In this document: positions 1 through 9,137 of the stretch, in pieces | How positions within the stretch are numbered: the first letter of the stretch is position 1 | How the letters are laid out: each line of letters opens with the position of its first letter | The notes under the pieces: model-generated | Told to the model about the DNA's origin: nothing | What the model saw: the letters and a program-made list of their open reading frames with translations, nothing else | Databases searched by the model: none | Source of the DNA: Bradyrhizobium canariense | GTDB lineage: Bacteria; Pseudomonadota; Alphaproteobacteria; Rhizobiales; Xanthobacteraceae | Length of the DNA stretch: 64,000 bases | Assembly (NCBI RefSeq): GCF_018130465.1 | Contig: NZ_JAFCKJ010000003.1 | Span: 124,001-188,000, forward strand | Direction of reading: 5' to 3' | Position numbers and translations under genes: made by a program

Positions 1-618
1 AAACATATCGACGCCCTGACTGCGCGGTTCGGCGCCGCGCAGGTCCTCGGCGGGCTCGCGAACGTCAGTGCCGGGCTCGACGCGGATGGTCGTGTGGTTC
101 AGTTCATGGCCAATCAGACGATTGTCTTCGGCGAGACCAAGGGGCCGTTGAGCGAGCGTGTGCTCGCGCTGGAGAAACTGCTCAATGTCCCCGGCATCGA
201 CGTGCGCGCCAGCGAGGCGATCATGCAGGACATGTGGGAGAAATTCGTCCAGCTCAGCACGCTGGCCGGCATCACCTGCCTGATGCGCGCGAGCATCGGC
301 GACATCCTGGCCGTGCCGAACGGCGAACAATCGATCTTCCGCCTGTTCGCGGAATGCTGCGCCGTTGCGACGGCCTCGGGTTTTGAGCCGCGAGCGCCGT
401 TCATCGAATTCGACCGAAAGCTGTTCACAACCCGGGACTCCCCGCTCAAGGCCTCGATGCTGCGCGATATCGAGCGCGGCTCGGTCACCGAGGCCGAGCA
501 CATCCTCGGCGATATGGCCAATCGTGCCCGTACGCTGGGCATCGACACGCCGCTGCTGGATCTGGCTCGCGCGCATGTGGCGGCCTATGAGGTTGGGCGA
601 CAGAGAGCGGCCAGCTAA
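1..618 (+). CDS. 2-dehydropantoate 2-reductase-like protein, C-terminal part
   Basis: Open from the first base of the window, so the 5' end lies outside it. About 205 residues are visible, reading KHIDALTARFGAAQVLGG onward. The helical C-terminal domain matches the ketopantoate reductase (PanE/ApbA) family, which reduces 2-dehydropantoate to pantoate with NADPH in pantothenate synthesis. The N-terminal nucleotide-binding GxGxxG motif is not in view, so the family call rests on the C-terminal half only. Its TAA stop overlaps the convergent recG stop by three bases. Many rhizobial genomes carry several PanE-like paralogs with unknown substrates, so the exact reaction is open. Confidence 0.7.
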   Translation, partial: KHIDALTARFGAAQVLGGLANVSAGLDADGRVVQFMANQTIVFGETKGPLSERVLALEKLLNVPGIDVRASEAIMQDMWEKFVQLSTLAGITCLMRASIGDILAVPNGEQSIFRLFAECCAVATASGFEPRAPFIEFDRKLFTTRDSPLKASMLRDIERGSVTEAEHILGDMANRARTLGIDTPLLDLARAHVAAYEVGRQRAAS

Positions 619-2723
619 CCCGCCCCGATCAGCGGAATCGCCTCGTCCCGCTCGTAGAGATACAGCAGGCATCGCAGCGCCTCGCCGCGCTCGCCCTTCA
701 GCTTGGGATCGTCCTTCAGGATGCGCAGCGCCTCGTCGCGGGCCTGCGTGATGAGCTGGCCGTGGACCTCCGAACGGGCGATGCGGTAGCCGGGCAGGCC
801 GCTCTGGCGCACGCCGAGCACATCGCCTTCGCCGCGCAGCTTCAGGTCTTCCTCGGCGATGCGAAAGCCGTCGGTGGTCTCGCGGATCACCTTCAGCCGC
901 GCCTTCGACATCTCGCCGAGCGGCTCGGAGTAGAGCAGCAGACAGGTCGAGGCCTCCGAGCCGCGCCCGATGCGGCCCCGCAACTGGTGCAGCTGGGCGA
1001 GGCCGAAGCGCTCGGCGTTCTCGATCACCATGATGGTGGCTGCCGGCACGTCGACGCCGACCTCGACCACGGTGGTTGCGACCAGCAGCCCGATCTCGTG
1101 GGCGGCGAACTGGCCCATCACGCGGTCTTTCTCGGTGCCCTTCATCTGGCCGTGGACGAGGCCGACGCGCTCGCCGAAATGCTTTTGCAGGCTCTCGAAA
1201 CGTTTGGTCGCATTGGTGAGGTGCTCGGTGCCCTCAGCCTCGGATTCCTCGACCAGCGGGCAGATCCAGTAAACCAGCTTGCCGGATTCGAGAGCGCGGC
1301 CGATGCTGTCCGTGACCTCGCCGAGCCGGCTCATCGATATGGTGCGGGTTTCGATCGGCTGGCGGCCGGCGGGCTTTTCGCGCAGCTCGGAGATGTCCAT
1401 GTCGCCGAAATAGGTCAGCACCAGCGTGCGCGGGATCGGCGTTGCGCTCAGCACCAGCACGTCGACGGCCTCGCCCTTTGACGTCAGCGCCAGCCGCTCG
1501 CGCACGCCAAAACGATGCTGCTCGTCGACGACGGCGAGGGCGAGGTCGTTGAAGATCACGTCGTCCTGGATCAGCGCATGGGTGCCGACGAGCAGGTCGA
1601 TCTCGCCGGCTTCGAGCTGTGCCAGCAGTTCGCGGCGCTCCTTGCCCTTTTCGCGGCCGGTGAGGATCGCGACCCGCATTCCCGCGCGCTCGGCGAGCGG
1701 CGCGATGGTCTTGATGTGCTGACGGGCCAAAATTTCGGTCGGCGCCATCAGGGCGGCCTGCTTGCCGACCTCGCTGACGGCAGCGGCGGCGAGCAGCGCG
1801 ACCACGGTCTTGCCGGAGCCGACGTCGCCCTGGAGCAGGCGCAACATGCGCACGGGTTGCGTCAGGTCATTGGCAATGGCCGCCGCGGCATCGCGCTGGG
1901 AGATCGTTAGCGCATAGGGCAGGGCATCGATGATCTTGTTGCGGAGGTGCCCGTCGCCGGCGTTGCGCACACCGGCCGGGCGGCGCAATTGCGCGCGAAT
2001 CAGGCCAAGCGCAAGTTGCCCGGCCAGGAGTTCGTCGAAGGCGAGGCGCGACCAGAACGGCTGGTCAGGCAGAATGTCGGTGAGCTCGACCGGCTGGTGC
2101 ACGCGGGTGAGCGCCTCGGTGATCGGCGGGAAGCTGCAGCGGCGCAGCACCTCCGGGCTGATCCATTCCGGCAGCGCGGGCAGCTTTTGCAGCGCCTGCG
2201 CGACTGCGCGGCGCAGCGAGCCGAGCGCAAGGCCTTCGGTCAAGGGATAGACGGGATCGATGCCGGAGAGTTTTGAGATCGCCTCCTCGTCCAGCACCCG
2301 ATCGGGATGCACGATCTGCGGGATGCCGTCGTACATCTGGAGCGTGCCGGAGACGAAGCGCTTCTCGCCGATCGGCAGCAGCTTCTCGACATAGCCGGGC
2401 TTTGCGCGGAAGAACGTCAGCACGACGTCCCCGGTATCATCGCTGGCATAGACCAGATACGGCGCGCGGGCATTGCGCGGCGGGGGCGGGCGGTGGCGGT
2501 CGACGGTGACCTCCAGCGTGACCATGGTTCCCTGCACGGCGTCGCGGATCTTCGGCCGCGCGCGGCGGTCGATGACCTGGCTCGGCAAATGCAGCAACAG
2601 ATCGACCAGCCGCGGCGTCTCATTGCGGCTGAGCAGGTATTGCAGCAGCTTGTCCTGCTTCGGACCGACGCCGGACAGGCTGGTCACGGGGGCAAACAGC
2701 GGATTGAGCAGGCTGGGGCGCAT
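615..2723 (-). CDS. recG: ATP-dependent DNA helicase RecG
   Basis: 702 residues, full length for RecG. It remodels stalled replication forks and branch-migrates Holliday junctions. An OB-fold wedge lies in the N-terminal third. Helicase motifs are intact: Walker A GDVGSGKT near residue 300, DEQH box in VVDEQHRFG, and SATPIPRTL (motif III). The C-terminal helicase half has the typical QLRGRIGRG (motif VI). I chose the ATG at 2723 (MRPSLLNP); one GTG codon lies just upstream in frame. The gene is convergent with the reductase gene on its left and divergent from sdhE-mfd, with a short palindromic repeat between. Confidence 0.97.
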   Translation of the reverse strand: MRPSLLNPLFAPVTSLSGVGPKQDKLLQYLLSRNETPRLVDLLLHLPSQVIDRRARPKIRDAVQGTMVTLEVTVDRHRPPPPRNARAPYLVYASDDTGDVVLTFFRAKPGYVEKLLPIGEKRFVSGTLQMYDGIPQIVHPDRVLDEEAISKLSGIDPVYPLTEGLALGSLRRAVAQALQKLPALPEWISPEVLRRCSFPPITEALTRVHQPVELTDILPDQPFWSRLAFDELLAGQLALGLIRAQLRRPAGVRNAGDGHLRNKIIDALPYALTISQRDAAAAIANDLTQPVRMLRLLQGDVGSGKTVVALLAAAAVSEVGKQAALMAPTEILARQHIKTIAPLAERAGMRVAILTGREKGKERRELLAQLEAGEIDLLVGTHALIQDDVIFNDLALAVVDEQHRFGVRERLALTSKGEAVDVLVLSATPIPRTLVLTYFGDMDISELREKPAGRQPIETRTISMSRLGEVTDSIGRALESGKLVYWICPLVEESEAEGTEHLTNATKRFESLQKHFGERVGLVHGQMKGTEKDRVMGQFAAHEIGLLVATTVVEVGVDVPAATIMVIENAERFGLAQLHQLRGRIGRGSEASTCLLLYSEPLGEMSKARLKVIRETTDGFRIAEEDLKLRGEGDVLGVRQSGLPGYRIARSEVHGQLITQARDEALRILKDDPKLKGERGEALRCLLYLYERDEAIPLIGAG

Positions 2724-2753
2724 CACGCGAACCTAGGATCGTTTCGGCCCGTC

Positions 2754-2776
2754 ATGCCCGGCTTTGTGCCGGGCAT
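2754..2776. repeat. Short intergenic palindrome
   Basis: Perfect 9-bp inverted repeat, ATGCCCGGC and GCCGGGCAT, around a 5-nt loop, followed by a T-rich run. It lies between the divergent recG and sdhE genes. The surrounding wording (GTCATGCCCGGC...) resembles a palindromic repeat family scattered between genes in Bradyrhizobium-like genomes; the family assignment is from memory. Confidence 0.6.
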
Positions 2777-2907
2777 CCACGTCTTTTTTCGGAGGTAACG
2801 CCGGGTGACGAGCCATGACAAATCGAGGGCTGACAGGGCCCGCCCGAGTGGCTATATCACGCCGGCCCGGCACGTCCGGGCTTTTGGCGTTTGACTGGAA
2901 TTGAGAC

Positions 2908-3198
2908 ATGACGGGAACGACACGATCGAGCAACGGGCTGGACGACCGCCGCAAGCGGCTTCTGTTCCGTTGCTGGCACCGCGGCACGCGCGAGATGGAC
3001 CTGATCCTCGGCCGCTTCGCGGACGCCGAGATCGGCAATTTGTCCGATGACGAGCTCGACGAGCTCGAGCGCCTGCTCGAAGAGGCCGATCCCGACCTCT
3101 ATGCCGCCATCACCGGCGACAAGGTGCTTCCCGCCGAAGTCGTCGGCCCGCTGTTTGCGCGCATCAAGGCGTTTCCGATCGCGGACCGCGACGTATGA
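2908..3198 (+). CDS. sdhE: Succinate dehydrogenase flavinylation factor SdhE
   Basis: 96 residues, the usual size for the SdhE/Sdh5 family, which promotes covalent attachment of FAD to the flavoprotein subunit of succinate dehydrogenase. The family hallmark RGxxE is present as HRGTREMD near residue 25, followed by the helical bundle motif LxDDELDELERLLEEADPDLY. It overlaps the mfd start by four bases (ATGA), so the two are probably translationally coupled. The pairing of sdhE with recG and mfd is seen in many Rhizobiales. Confidence 0.92.
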   Translation: MTGTTRSSNGLDDRRKRLLFRCWHRGTREMDLILGRFADAEIGNLSDDELDELERLLEEADPDLYAAITGDKVLPAEVVGPLFARIKAFPIADRDV

Positions 3199-6100
3199 AG
3201 CAGGGGATGAAATCGCCGGCCGAGCTGCTCACGCCCGGCCGCGCGCTGACGCTTGCCAATGTCGCCGAGGGCGCCGAGGGCCTCGTCGTCTCCGATCTCG
3301 CGCGCGCCATCGCGGCGCGGCCGAAGAAGCCGGCTGTCAGCCTCGCGGTGATCTGCCGCGACGGGCCACGGATGCAGCACCTCGAACGTGCCCTGCAATT
3401 CTTCGCGCCCGATTTGCCCGTGCTGACCTTCCCGGCCTGGGATTGCCAGCCCTATGACCGCGTCTCGCCGCATGGCGGCGTCCTCGCGCAGCGCCTGACG
3501 ACGCTGGCACGGCTTGCGTCCCTGACCGGCAGCGACAAGCCGCTGATCGTGCTGACCACGGTGAACGCCGCCGTACAGCGCGTGCCCTCCCGCGACCTCG
3601 TCGCGGCGCAGGCGCTGTCGGTCGCTCCCGGCAACGTCGTGCCGATGAACACCATCATCGCCTGGCTCGAGCACAACGGCTACAACCGCTCCTCGACCGT
3701 GCGCGAGCCCGGCGAATATGCCGTGCGCGGCGGCATTCTGGACTTGTTTCCGGCCGGCCTCGTCCAGCCCGTCCGCTTCGACTTCTTCGGCGACAGCCTG
3801 GAATCGATCCGCACCTTCGATGCCGAGACCCAGCGCACGCTGCTCGACATGCGCGCGCTCGATCTCGTTCCGATCTCCGAGTTCCAGCTCGTCACCGACA
3901 CCATCCGCCGTTTTCGTATGGGCTATGTCGCCGAGTTCGGCGCGCCCGAGCGCGACGATGGGCTCTACGAGGCCGTCAGCGAGGGCCGCCGCCATCCCGG
4001 CATGGAGCATTGGCTGCCGCTGTTCCAGGACCGGATGGACACGCTGTTCGACTATCTGCAAGGCGCGGCCGTCGCGATCGAGCCGCAGGCCGAGGACGCC
4101 GTCCGCGAGCGCTTCAAGCAGATCCTCGACTATTACCAGGCCCGCCGCGATGCGATGGAGCATCCGGGCGGCGGCGCCATCTACAAGCCCCTGCCGCCTG
4201 ACAGGCTCTATCTGACCGAGGCGGAGTGGGGCAAGCGCGAGAGCGAGATGCCGCTGGTGCGGCTGACGCAGTTTTCGGTTCCGGCTGATGGAGCGACAAT
4301 CGTCGATGCCGGGGCACGCAAGGGCCGCGACTTCGCGCCCGAGCGCAACGACAGCAAGGTCAACGTCTTCGAAGCCGTCGTCGCACATGTGCATGGGCTG
4401 CTGACAAGCCGCAAGAAGGTGGTCATCGCGCTCTGGACGGAGGGCTCGCGCGATCGCATGACCTCGATGCTGCGCGATCACAAGCTCACCCCTGTGACCA
4501 GCGTCAACAGCTGGCGCACGGTGCAGGCGACCCCGCGCAACGAAACCATGCTTGCCGTGCTCGGCCTCGAAAGCGGTTTCGAGACCGACGAGATCGCTGT
4601 CATCAGCGAGCAGGACATCCTTGGCGATCGCCTGGTCCGGCCGCGCAAGGCGAGCCGCAAGCTCGACAATTTCATCTCGGAGGTGACGAGCCTTGCCGCC
4701 GGCGACATCGTGGTCCATGTCGATCACGGCATCGGCCGCTTCATCGGCCTGCAGACGCTGGACGTCGCCGGCGCGCCCCACGACTGCCTCGAGCTGCATT
4801 ATGCCGCCGAGACCAAGCTGTTCCTGCCGGTCGAGAACATCGAGCTGCTGTCGCGCTATGGCTCCGACCAGACCACGGTCGAACTCGACCGTCTCGGTGG
4901 CTCAGGCTGGCAGACGCGCAAGGCCAAGCTCAAGAACCGCATCCGCGAGATCGCTGGCGAGCTGATCAAGATCGCCGCCGAGCGGCACCTTCATGAGGCG
5001 CCAAAGCTGCCGGTGCAGCCGGGCCTCTATGACGAATTCTGCGCGCGCTTCCCCTATGACGAGACCGAGGATCAGCTTGGTGCGATCGAGTCCACGCTGA
5101 AGGACCTCGAGCTCGGCCGTCCCATGGACCGGCTGATCTGCGGCGACGTCGGCTTCGGCAAGACCGAGGTGGCGCTGCGCGCGGCCTTTGCCGTCGCGCT
5201 CGAAGGCAAGCAGGTCGCGGTCGTGGTGCCGACCACGCTGCTCGCTCGCCAGCACCACAGGACGTTCACCGAGCGTTTCAAGGGCTTTCCGGTGCAGGTC
5301 GCGCAGGCCTCTCGGCTGGTGCCGACCAAGCAGCTCAATCTGGTCAAGAACGGTCTTGCCGACGGCTCGGTCGATATCGTCGTCGGCACCCATGCGCTGC
5401 TCAGCAAGTCGATCAAGTTCCGCGACCTCGGCCTGCTGATCGTGGACGAGGAGCAGCACTTCGGCGTCACCCACAAGGAGCGGCTGAAGCAGCTCCGCGC
5501 CGAGGTGCACGTGCTGACGCTGTCGGCGACGCCGATCCCGCGTACGCTCCAGCTCGCGCTCACCGGCGTGCGCGAGCTCTCGATCATCGCATCGCCCCCG
5601 GTCGATCGCCTTGCGGTCCGCACCTTCGTCGCCCCGCACGATCTCCTGATGATCCGCGAGGCGCTGCTGCGCGAGCGCTATCGCGGCGGCCAGGCGTTCT
5701 ACGTGGTGCCGCGCATCGACGACCTCACCGAGGTCAAGGACTTCCTCGACAAGAACGTGCCGGAGATGAAGGTCGCGGTCGCGCACGGGCAGATGCCGCC
5801 CGCCGTGATCGAGGACATCATGACCGCGTTCTACGACGGCAAGTTCGACATCCTGCTGTCGACCACGATCGTGGAATCCGGCCTCGACATCCCCAACGCC
5901 AACACGTTGATCGTGCATCGCGCGGACATGTTCGGCCTCGCCCAGCTCTATCAGCTCCGCGGCCGCGTCGGCCGCTCCAAGCTGCGGGCCTATGCGCTGT
6001 TCACGCTGCCGGCGCAGCAGAAGATCACGGCGCAGGCCGAGCGCCGGCTCACCGTGCTGCAATCGCTGGAGACGCTGGGCGCGGGCTTCCAGCTCGCCTC

Positions 6101-6713
6101 GCACGACCTCGACATCCGCGGCGCCGGCAACATCCTGGGCGAGCAGCAGTCCGGCCACATCAAGGAGGTCGGCTTCGAACTTTACCAGTCGATGCTGGAG
6201 GAGGCGATCGTCAACCTCAAGGCCGGTGTCTCCGAGCCCGCTGCCGACCGCTGGTCGCCGTCGATCACGATCGGCATGCCCGTGCTGATTCCGGACGACT
6301 ATGTCGGCGATCTCTCGGTGCGGCTGTCGCTGTACCGGCGGCTGGCCGATCTCGACAGCGAGGAGGAGATCGAGAATTTTGGCGCCGAGATGCGCGATCG
6401 TTTCGGCGTGCTGCCGGACGAGGTGCGCTACCTGTTCAAGGTCGCCGCGATCAAGGCGTTCTGCCGTCAGGCCAATGTCGGGAAGATCGATGCCGGCCCG
6501 AAGGGCGCCGTCATCGCCTTCCGCGACAATTCCTTCGCGCATCCCGACCGCCTGGTGTCGTTCATCCGCAGCCACGGCCAGGCCGCCAAGGTGCGGCCCG
6601 ACATGAAGGTGGTGTTCCTGCAGGACTGGGAAACGCCGGAAGAGCGTCTCGCCGGCACCACCGAGATCATGCGCCAGCTGGCGCAGCTCGCACAGAGCAA
6701 GAAGGCGGCGTAG
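3195..6713 (+). CDS. mfd: Transcription-repair coupling factor
   Basis: 1172 residues, standard for Mfd. It displaces RNA polymerase stalled at DNA lesions and recruits UvrA. The UvrB-like N-terminal region is followed by the RNA-polymerase interaction domain (VVHVDHGIGRFIGL near residue 510), a RecG-like helicase with Walker A CGDVGFGKTEVAL near residue 652, the DEEQHFG box and SATPIPRTL, and the C-terminal D7 domain. The start is the ATG overlapping the sdhE stop. A GC-rich hairpin follows the stop. Confidence 0.97.
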   Translation: MKQGMKSPAELLTPGRALTLANVAEGAEGLVVSDLARAIAARPKKPAVSLAVICRDGPRMQHLERALQFFAPDLPVLTFPAWDCQPYDRVSPHGGVLAQRLTTLARLASLTGSDKPLIVLTTVNAAVQRVPSRDLVAAQALSVAPGNVVPMNTIIAWLEHNGYNRSSTVREPGEYAVRGGILDLFPAGLVQPVRFDFFGDSLESIRTFDAETQRTLLDMRALDLVPISEFQLVTDTIRRFRMGYVAEFGAPERDDGLYEAVSEGRRHPGMEHWLPLFQDRMDTLFDYLQGAAVAIEPQAEDAVRERFKQILDYYQARRDAMEHPGGGAIYKPLPPDRLYLTEAEWGKRESEMPLVRLTQFSVPADGATIVDAGARKGRDFAPERNDSKVNVFEAVVAHVHGLLTSRKKVVIALWTEGSRDRMTSMLRDHKLTPVTSVNSWRTVQATPRNETMLAVLGLESGFETDEIAVISEQDILGDRLVRPRKASRKLDNFISEVTSLAAGDIVVHVDHGIGRFIGLQTLDVAGAPHDCLELHYAAETKLFLPVENIELLSRYGSDQTTVELDRLGGSGWQTRKAKLKNRIREIAGELIKIAAERHLHEAPKLPVQPGLYDEFCARFPYDETEDQLGAIESTLKDLELGRPMDRLICGDVGFGKTEVALRAAFAVALEGKQVAVVVPTTLLARQHHRTFTERFKGFPVQVAQASRLVPTKQLNLVKNGLADGSVDIVVGTHALLSKSIKFRDLGLLIVDEEQHFGVTHKERLKQLRAEVHVLTLSATPIPRTLQLALTGVRELSIIASPPVDRLAVRTFVAPHDLLMIREALLRERYRGGQAFYVVPRIDDLTEVKDFLDKNVPEMKVAVAHGQMPPAVIEDIMTAFYDGKFDILLSTTIVESGLDIPNANTLIVHRADMFGLAQLYQLRGRVGRSKLRAYALFTLPAQQKITAQAERRLTVLQSLETLGAGFQLASHDLDIRGAGNILGEQQSGHIKEVGFELYQSMLEEAIVNLKAGVSEPAADRWSPSITIGMPVLIPDDYVGDLSVRLSLYRRLADLDSEEEIENFGAEMRDRFGVLPDEVRYLFKVAAIKAFCRQANVGKIDAGPKGAVIAFRDNSFAHPDRLVSFIRSHGQAAKVRPDMKVVFLQDWETPEERLAGTTEIMRQLAQLAQSKKAA

Positions 6714-6732
6714 GCGCTATGGTGCTTCAGAC

Positions 6733-6759
6733 GCGGCGCAGCACGAAACGATGCGCCGC
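6733..6759 (+). terminator. Hairpin downstream of mfd
   Basis: Perfect 8-bp stem GCGGCGCA/TGCGCCGC with an 11-nt loop, 20 bases after the mfd stop. No T-run follows, so it is a weak intrinsic terminator candidate or an mRNA end-protecting hairpin. Confidence 0.4.
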
Positions 6760-6961
6760 TCCTGGATCCGAAAACAACGACTTATGGCTACTTGCGGAAT
6801 GACCGGGCAGTAGCCATATTGGACTCATCGAGTTTCGGCCGAATGACTTGGCCTCGCCGCTTTCAAGCGCGCCTGACTGACGACCCTCCCTCCAGATCTC
6901 GACGACACCGACCGCGCTTTTGAGCGCGGCCAAACGCCTATCTATCTTAAAGGACGACCCC

Positions 6962-7171
6962 ATGACGACGGGAACTGTGAAGTGGTTTAACAGCCAAAAG
7001 GGTTTCGGCTTCATTCAGCCGGACCAGGGAAGCCAGGATGTGTTCGTTCATATCAGCGCCGTTGAACGCGCCGGCATGAGTACCCTCAACGAGGGGCAGA
7101 AGGTTTCTTTCGAAATCGTTGCAGACAGCCGGACCGGCAAGTCTGCTGCTGAGGATCTGCGCGCCGCATAG
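6962..7171 (+). CDS. Cold-shock family protein
   Basis: 69 residues, the size of a single cold-shock (CSD) domain that binds single-stranded RNA and DNA and acts as an RNA chaperone. Both RNA-binding motifs are present: KGFGFIQ (RNP1) and VFVHISAV (RNP2). I chose the ATG at 6962 because AAAGGA lies 7-12 bases upstream. The 248-base region between mfd and this gene is long enough for a regulated 5' leader, as is common for csp genes. A strong terminator follows at 7236. Confidence 0.95.
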   Translation: MTTGTVKWFNSQKGFGFIQPDQGSQDVFVHISAVERAGMSTLNEGQKVSFEIVADSRTGKSAAEDLRAA

Positions 7172-7235
7172 GCTGCCGCAATCGCCATGACGTTGCTTTG
7201 ACCACGGATGTACTGGCAGAGCTTCTGATTTCCGG

Positions 7236-7268
7236 ACCCGCGACCGTTCATCGGCCGCGGGTTTTTTG
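7236..7268 (+). terminator. Intrinsic terminator of the cold-shock gene
   Basis: Stem ACCCGCG/CGCGGGT, with an inner CCG/CGG pair, directly followed by six T residues. It lies 65 bases after the cold-shock gene stop and is well formed for Rho-independent termination. Confidence 0.85.
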
Positions 7269-7331
7269 CGCCGGCTGCCGCCCACCGCGAATGAGAATGC
7301 CAATGGTCGCAATTCGCGCAAAGATCCCCAT

Positions 7332-7532
7332 ATGGACTCTATGAGCAATTGGCAGAAGTCGACCACGCGACAAGCACCCAAGACCAAGGCAGAGCTCCGC
7401 CTGATGCTGACTGAGGCGGTCCGCAATACGCAGCCGGGCCTTGAGCCGCAGCGGCTGTCGAAATCCAGGAAGATCGCGGCCGGGACGGCTCCCGCCGATC
7501 CAGCGTCCGGGGACGCCGCATCGGTTCGTTGA
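7332..7532 (+). CDS. Small hypothetical protein
   Basis: About 66 residues from the ATG at 7332 (MDSMSNWQKST); an in-frame ATG three codons later is also possible. The protein is hydrophilic and basic in the middle, with KTKAELRLMLTEAVRNTQ likely helical. No signal peptide, membrane segment or known motif is visible. It lies between the cold-shock terminator and another small gene in the same direction, 18 bases apart, so the two are probably co-transcribed. Function unknown. Confidence 0.55.
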   Translation: MDSMSNWQKSTTRQAPKTKAELRLMLTEAVRNTQPGLEPQRLSKSRKIAAGTAPADPASGDAASVR

Positions 7533-7550
7533 GCCACGAGAAGGAGCAGC

Positions 7551-7787
7551 ATGCGCAAGCTTCCCCAGCCCACTGAGCAAGAGCTTAGAGAGGGGCCCCA
7601 GGCAATTTCCTTTCTGATCGCGAATGGGAACGCGCGGCAGAGCTGTATTCTGCAAACCAATTTCCCCACCAAAGTGCAGGCGCACAGATACCTTCTGGTG
7701 AATTGGCCGGCCGTCGAGAAGATGGCTCGCGACGCTCTCGCGATGGGAACCGTTGAGGACGGCCAGATCAAGCTCATGATGATTTGA
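7551..7787 (+). CDS. Small hypothetical protein
   Basis: 78 residues (MRKLPQPTEQELREGPQ...). A GAGAAGGAGCAGC stretch gives a good ribosome-binding site just before the ATG. The centre SFLIANGNARQSCILQTNFPT and the C-terminal helix PAVEKMARDALAMGTVEDG suggest a small folded cytoplasmic protein. I do not recognise a family. It lies immediately downstream of the preceding small gene. Confidence 0.65.
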   Translation: MRKLPQPTEQELREGPQAISFLIANGNARQSCILQTNFPTKVQAHRYLLVNWPAVEKMARDALAMGTVEDGQIKLMMI

Positions 7788-7825
7788 GCGCTCGAGCTCC
7801 GACGGCAGCGAACGCTGGCGGATGG

Positions 7826-9073
7826 CTACGACGCCGCCCGCGACGCGTCCGCCGAAAGACGCCCGAGCAGCGACCTTGCCGTATCCGATGGCGACAGCGA
7901 GTCCACGCTGACGACGGGATCGCTGCGCATCTCGTGCTTGCCGTTCGAGGTGTGCCGCATCACAGCCGAGAGACGGCGGGCGATCATGTGGGCGGTGCGG
8001 AAGTCGGTCTCCGCGAACACGACGATGACCGAACCGTCCTTCTGCGCCACGCCAAAATCCATCTGTCGCATCAGGCGGCTGAGAATGCGCGCGGCATCGA
8101 GCTGGGCGCGGGAATTGCCGGGGTCGAAGGCGAAGCGCGCGACCGAGAGGCCGCCGCCGCGGGCGAGTGCCTGCTCGACAGCCTTGGCAAAATCGCGCGC
8201 AAAAGCTTCCACCGTGAGCAGGCCGCTGCGCGGGTCGAGCCAGCCGCCGGCATCGATCGAGCGCAGCGTGCGGCTCAGTTGCGCTTCCATCGCGTGCTGG
8301 CGGATCAAGGGCAGCGCATTGGCGGCGACTTTCGCCGGCTCGCCCGGGATCAGCTCGAGATTGGGCAGGTCGTAAGTCTGCGTCAACTGATGCGCGGTGA
8401 CGACCACGGGCAGGCTGCGGAAGCGGGTGTCCTCGGCGAGCACCGTGAGGAAGGCATCGGTCACGCGGGCCGTGAAACCCTCGGCCAGCACGACGCCGTC
8501 GAGGTCGCGGGTGTTGAGATGCTTGGCCGCGGCCTCGATCGAGAGCGCGCCGACGACGCCGACGCGCTCGCCGAGTGCAACGGAAAGCGCAGGGTAAGCC
8601 GCGCCACGCCCGATCAGAAGCACCGTGGCATCGCGAATGGGATCAGCCTCCGGCAGCGCGACTTTCACCTCGGGCAGCCGGCGCAGCACCGTGGCATGAA
8701 GCGTGCGGATGCGCAGCGCGGCGCGAAGCCGCGCGATCAGGCGGTCGGAATGGCCGGCGCGCGAGGAGGAGAAAGGCAGGGCGTTGTGCGGGAGCGCGCC
8801 CTCCGCATCCAGCGCCACGAAGGGAAGGTAAGGCGATTGCTCCGCGATCTTCTTGGCGAGCGGCGCCAGATGCGGCTCGTGCCCGGCATGCATCACGGCG
8901 AGAACCACGGCCGGCTGTATCTCTTCGACCGCGCGCGCAGCGCCAGCCCAGCCGGTGTCGACCACGGGGAAGAATCGGGCTTCGTCCAGCGCCGCAATGA
9001 AGGCCGGCCGCTCGGCATTGGACACAAACAGGATCGGGCCAGCCTGGGACATCGAGACACTCTGATCACGCAA
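7826..9073 (-). CDS. Degenerate GGDEF-domain protein
   Basis: 415 residues; an internal ATG at 9052 (MSQAGPILFVSN) is an alternative start. The N-terminal part resembles two receiver-like folds without clear phosphorylation pockets. The C-terminal 170 residues (LDPRSGLLTVEAFARDF...) align in outline with the start of a GGDEF diguanylate-cyclase domain (normally DxLTGLxNR). Where GG(D/E)EF should be, the sequence reads QKDGSVIVVF, so cyclase activity is very unlikely. It may bind nucleotide or act as a protein scaffold. It stands alone, convergent with the small genes to its left. Confidence 0.7.
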   Translation of the reverse strand: MRDQSVSMSQAGPILFVSNAERPAFIAALDEARFFPVVDTGWAGAARAVEEIQPAVVLAVMHAGHEPHLAPLAKKIAEQSPYLPFVALDAEGALPHNALPFSSSRAGHSDRLIARLRAALRIRTLHATVLRRLPEVKVALPEADPIRDATVLLIGRGAAYPALSVALGERVGVVGALSIEAAAKHLNTRDLDGVVLAEGFTARVTDAFLTVLAEDTRFRSLPVVVTAHQLTQTYDLPNLELIPGEPAKVAANALPLIRQHAMEAQLSRTLRSIDAGGWLDPRSGLLTVEAFARDFAKAVEQALARGGGLSVARFAFDPGNSRAQLDAARILSRLMRQMDFGVAQKDGSVIVVFAETDFRTAHMIARRLSAVMRHTSNGKHEMRSDPVVSVDSLSPSDTARSLLGRLSADASRAAS

Positions 9074-9137
9074 CAGGTGCCGCGCAATCTAGTCCGGCCG
9101 CCTTAATGCAGCGTCAATGGATCGGCCGAAACTACCC

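Noticed and set aside
3099-4799. Long open frame on the minus strand opposite mfd
   Set aside because: High GC content keeps antisense frames open; composition (His/Gln/Arg-rich) shows no family features, and mfd on the plus strand is certain.
6947-7777. 276-codon minus-strand frame across the cold-shock gene
   Set aside because: It spans a strong terminator and three plus-strand genes and has no homology features.
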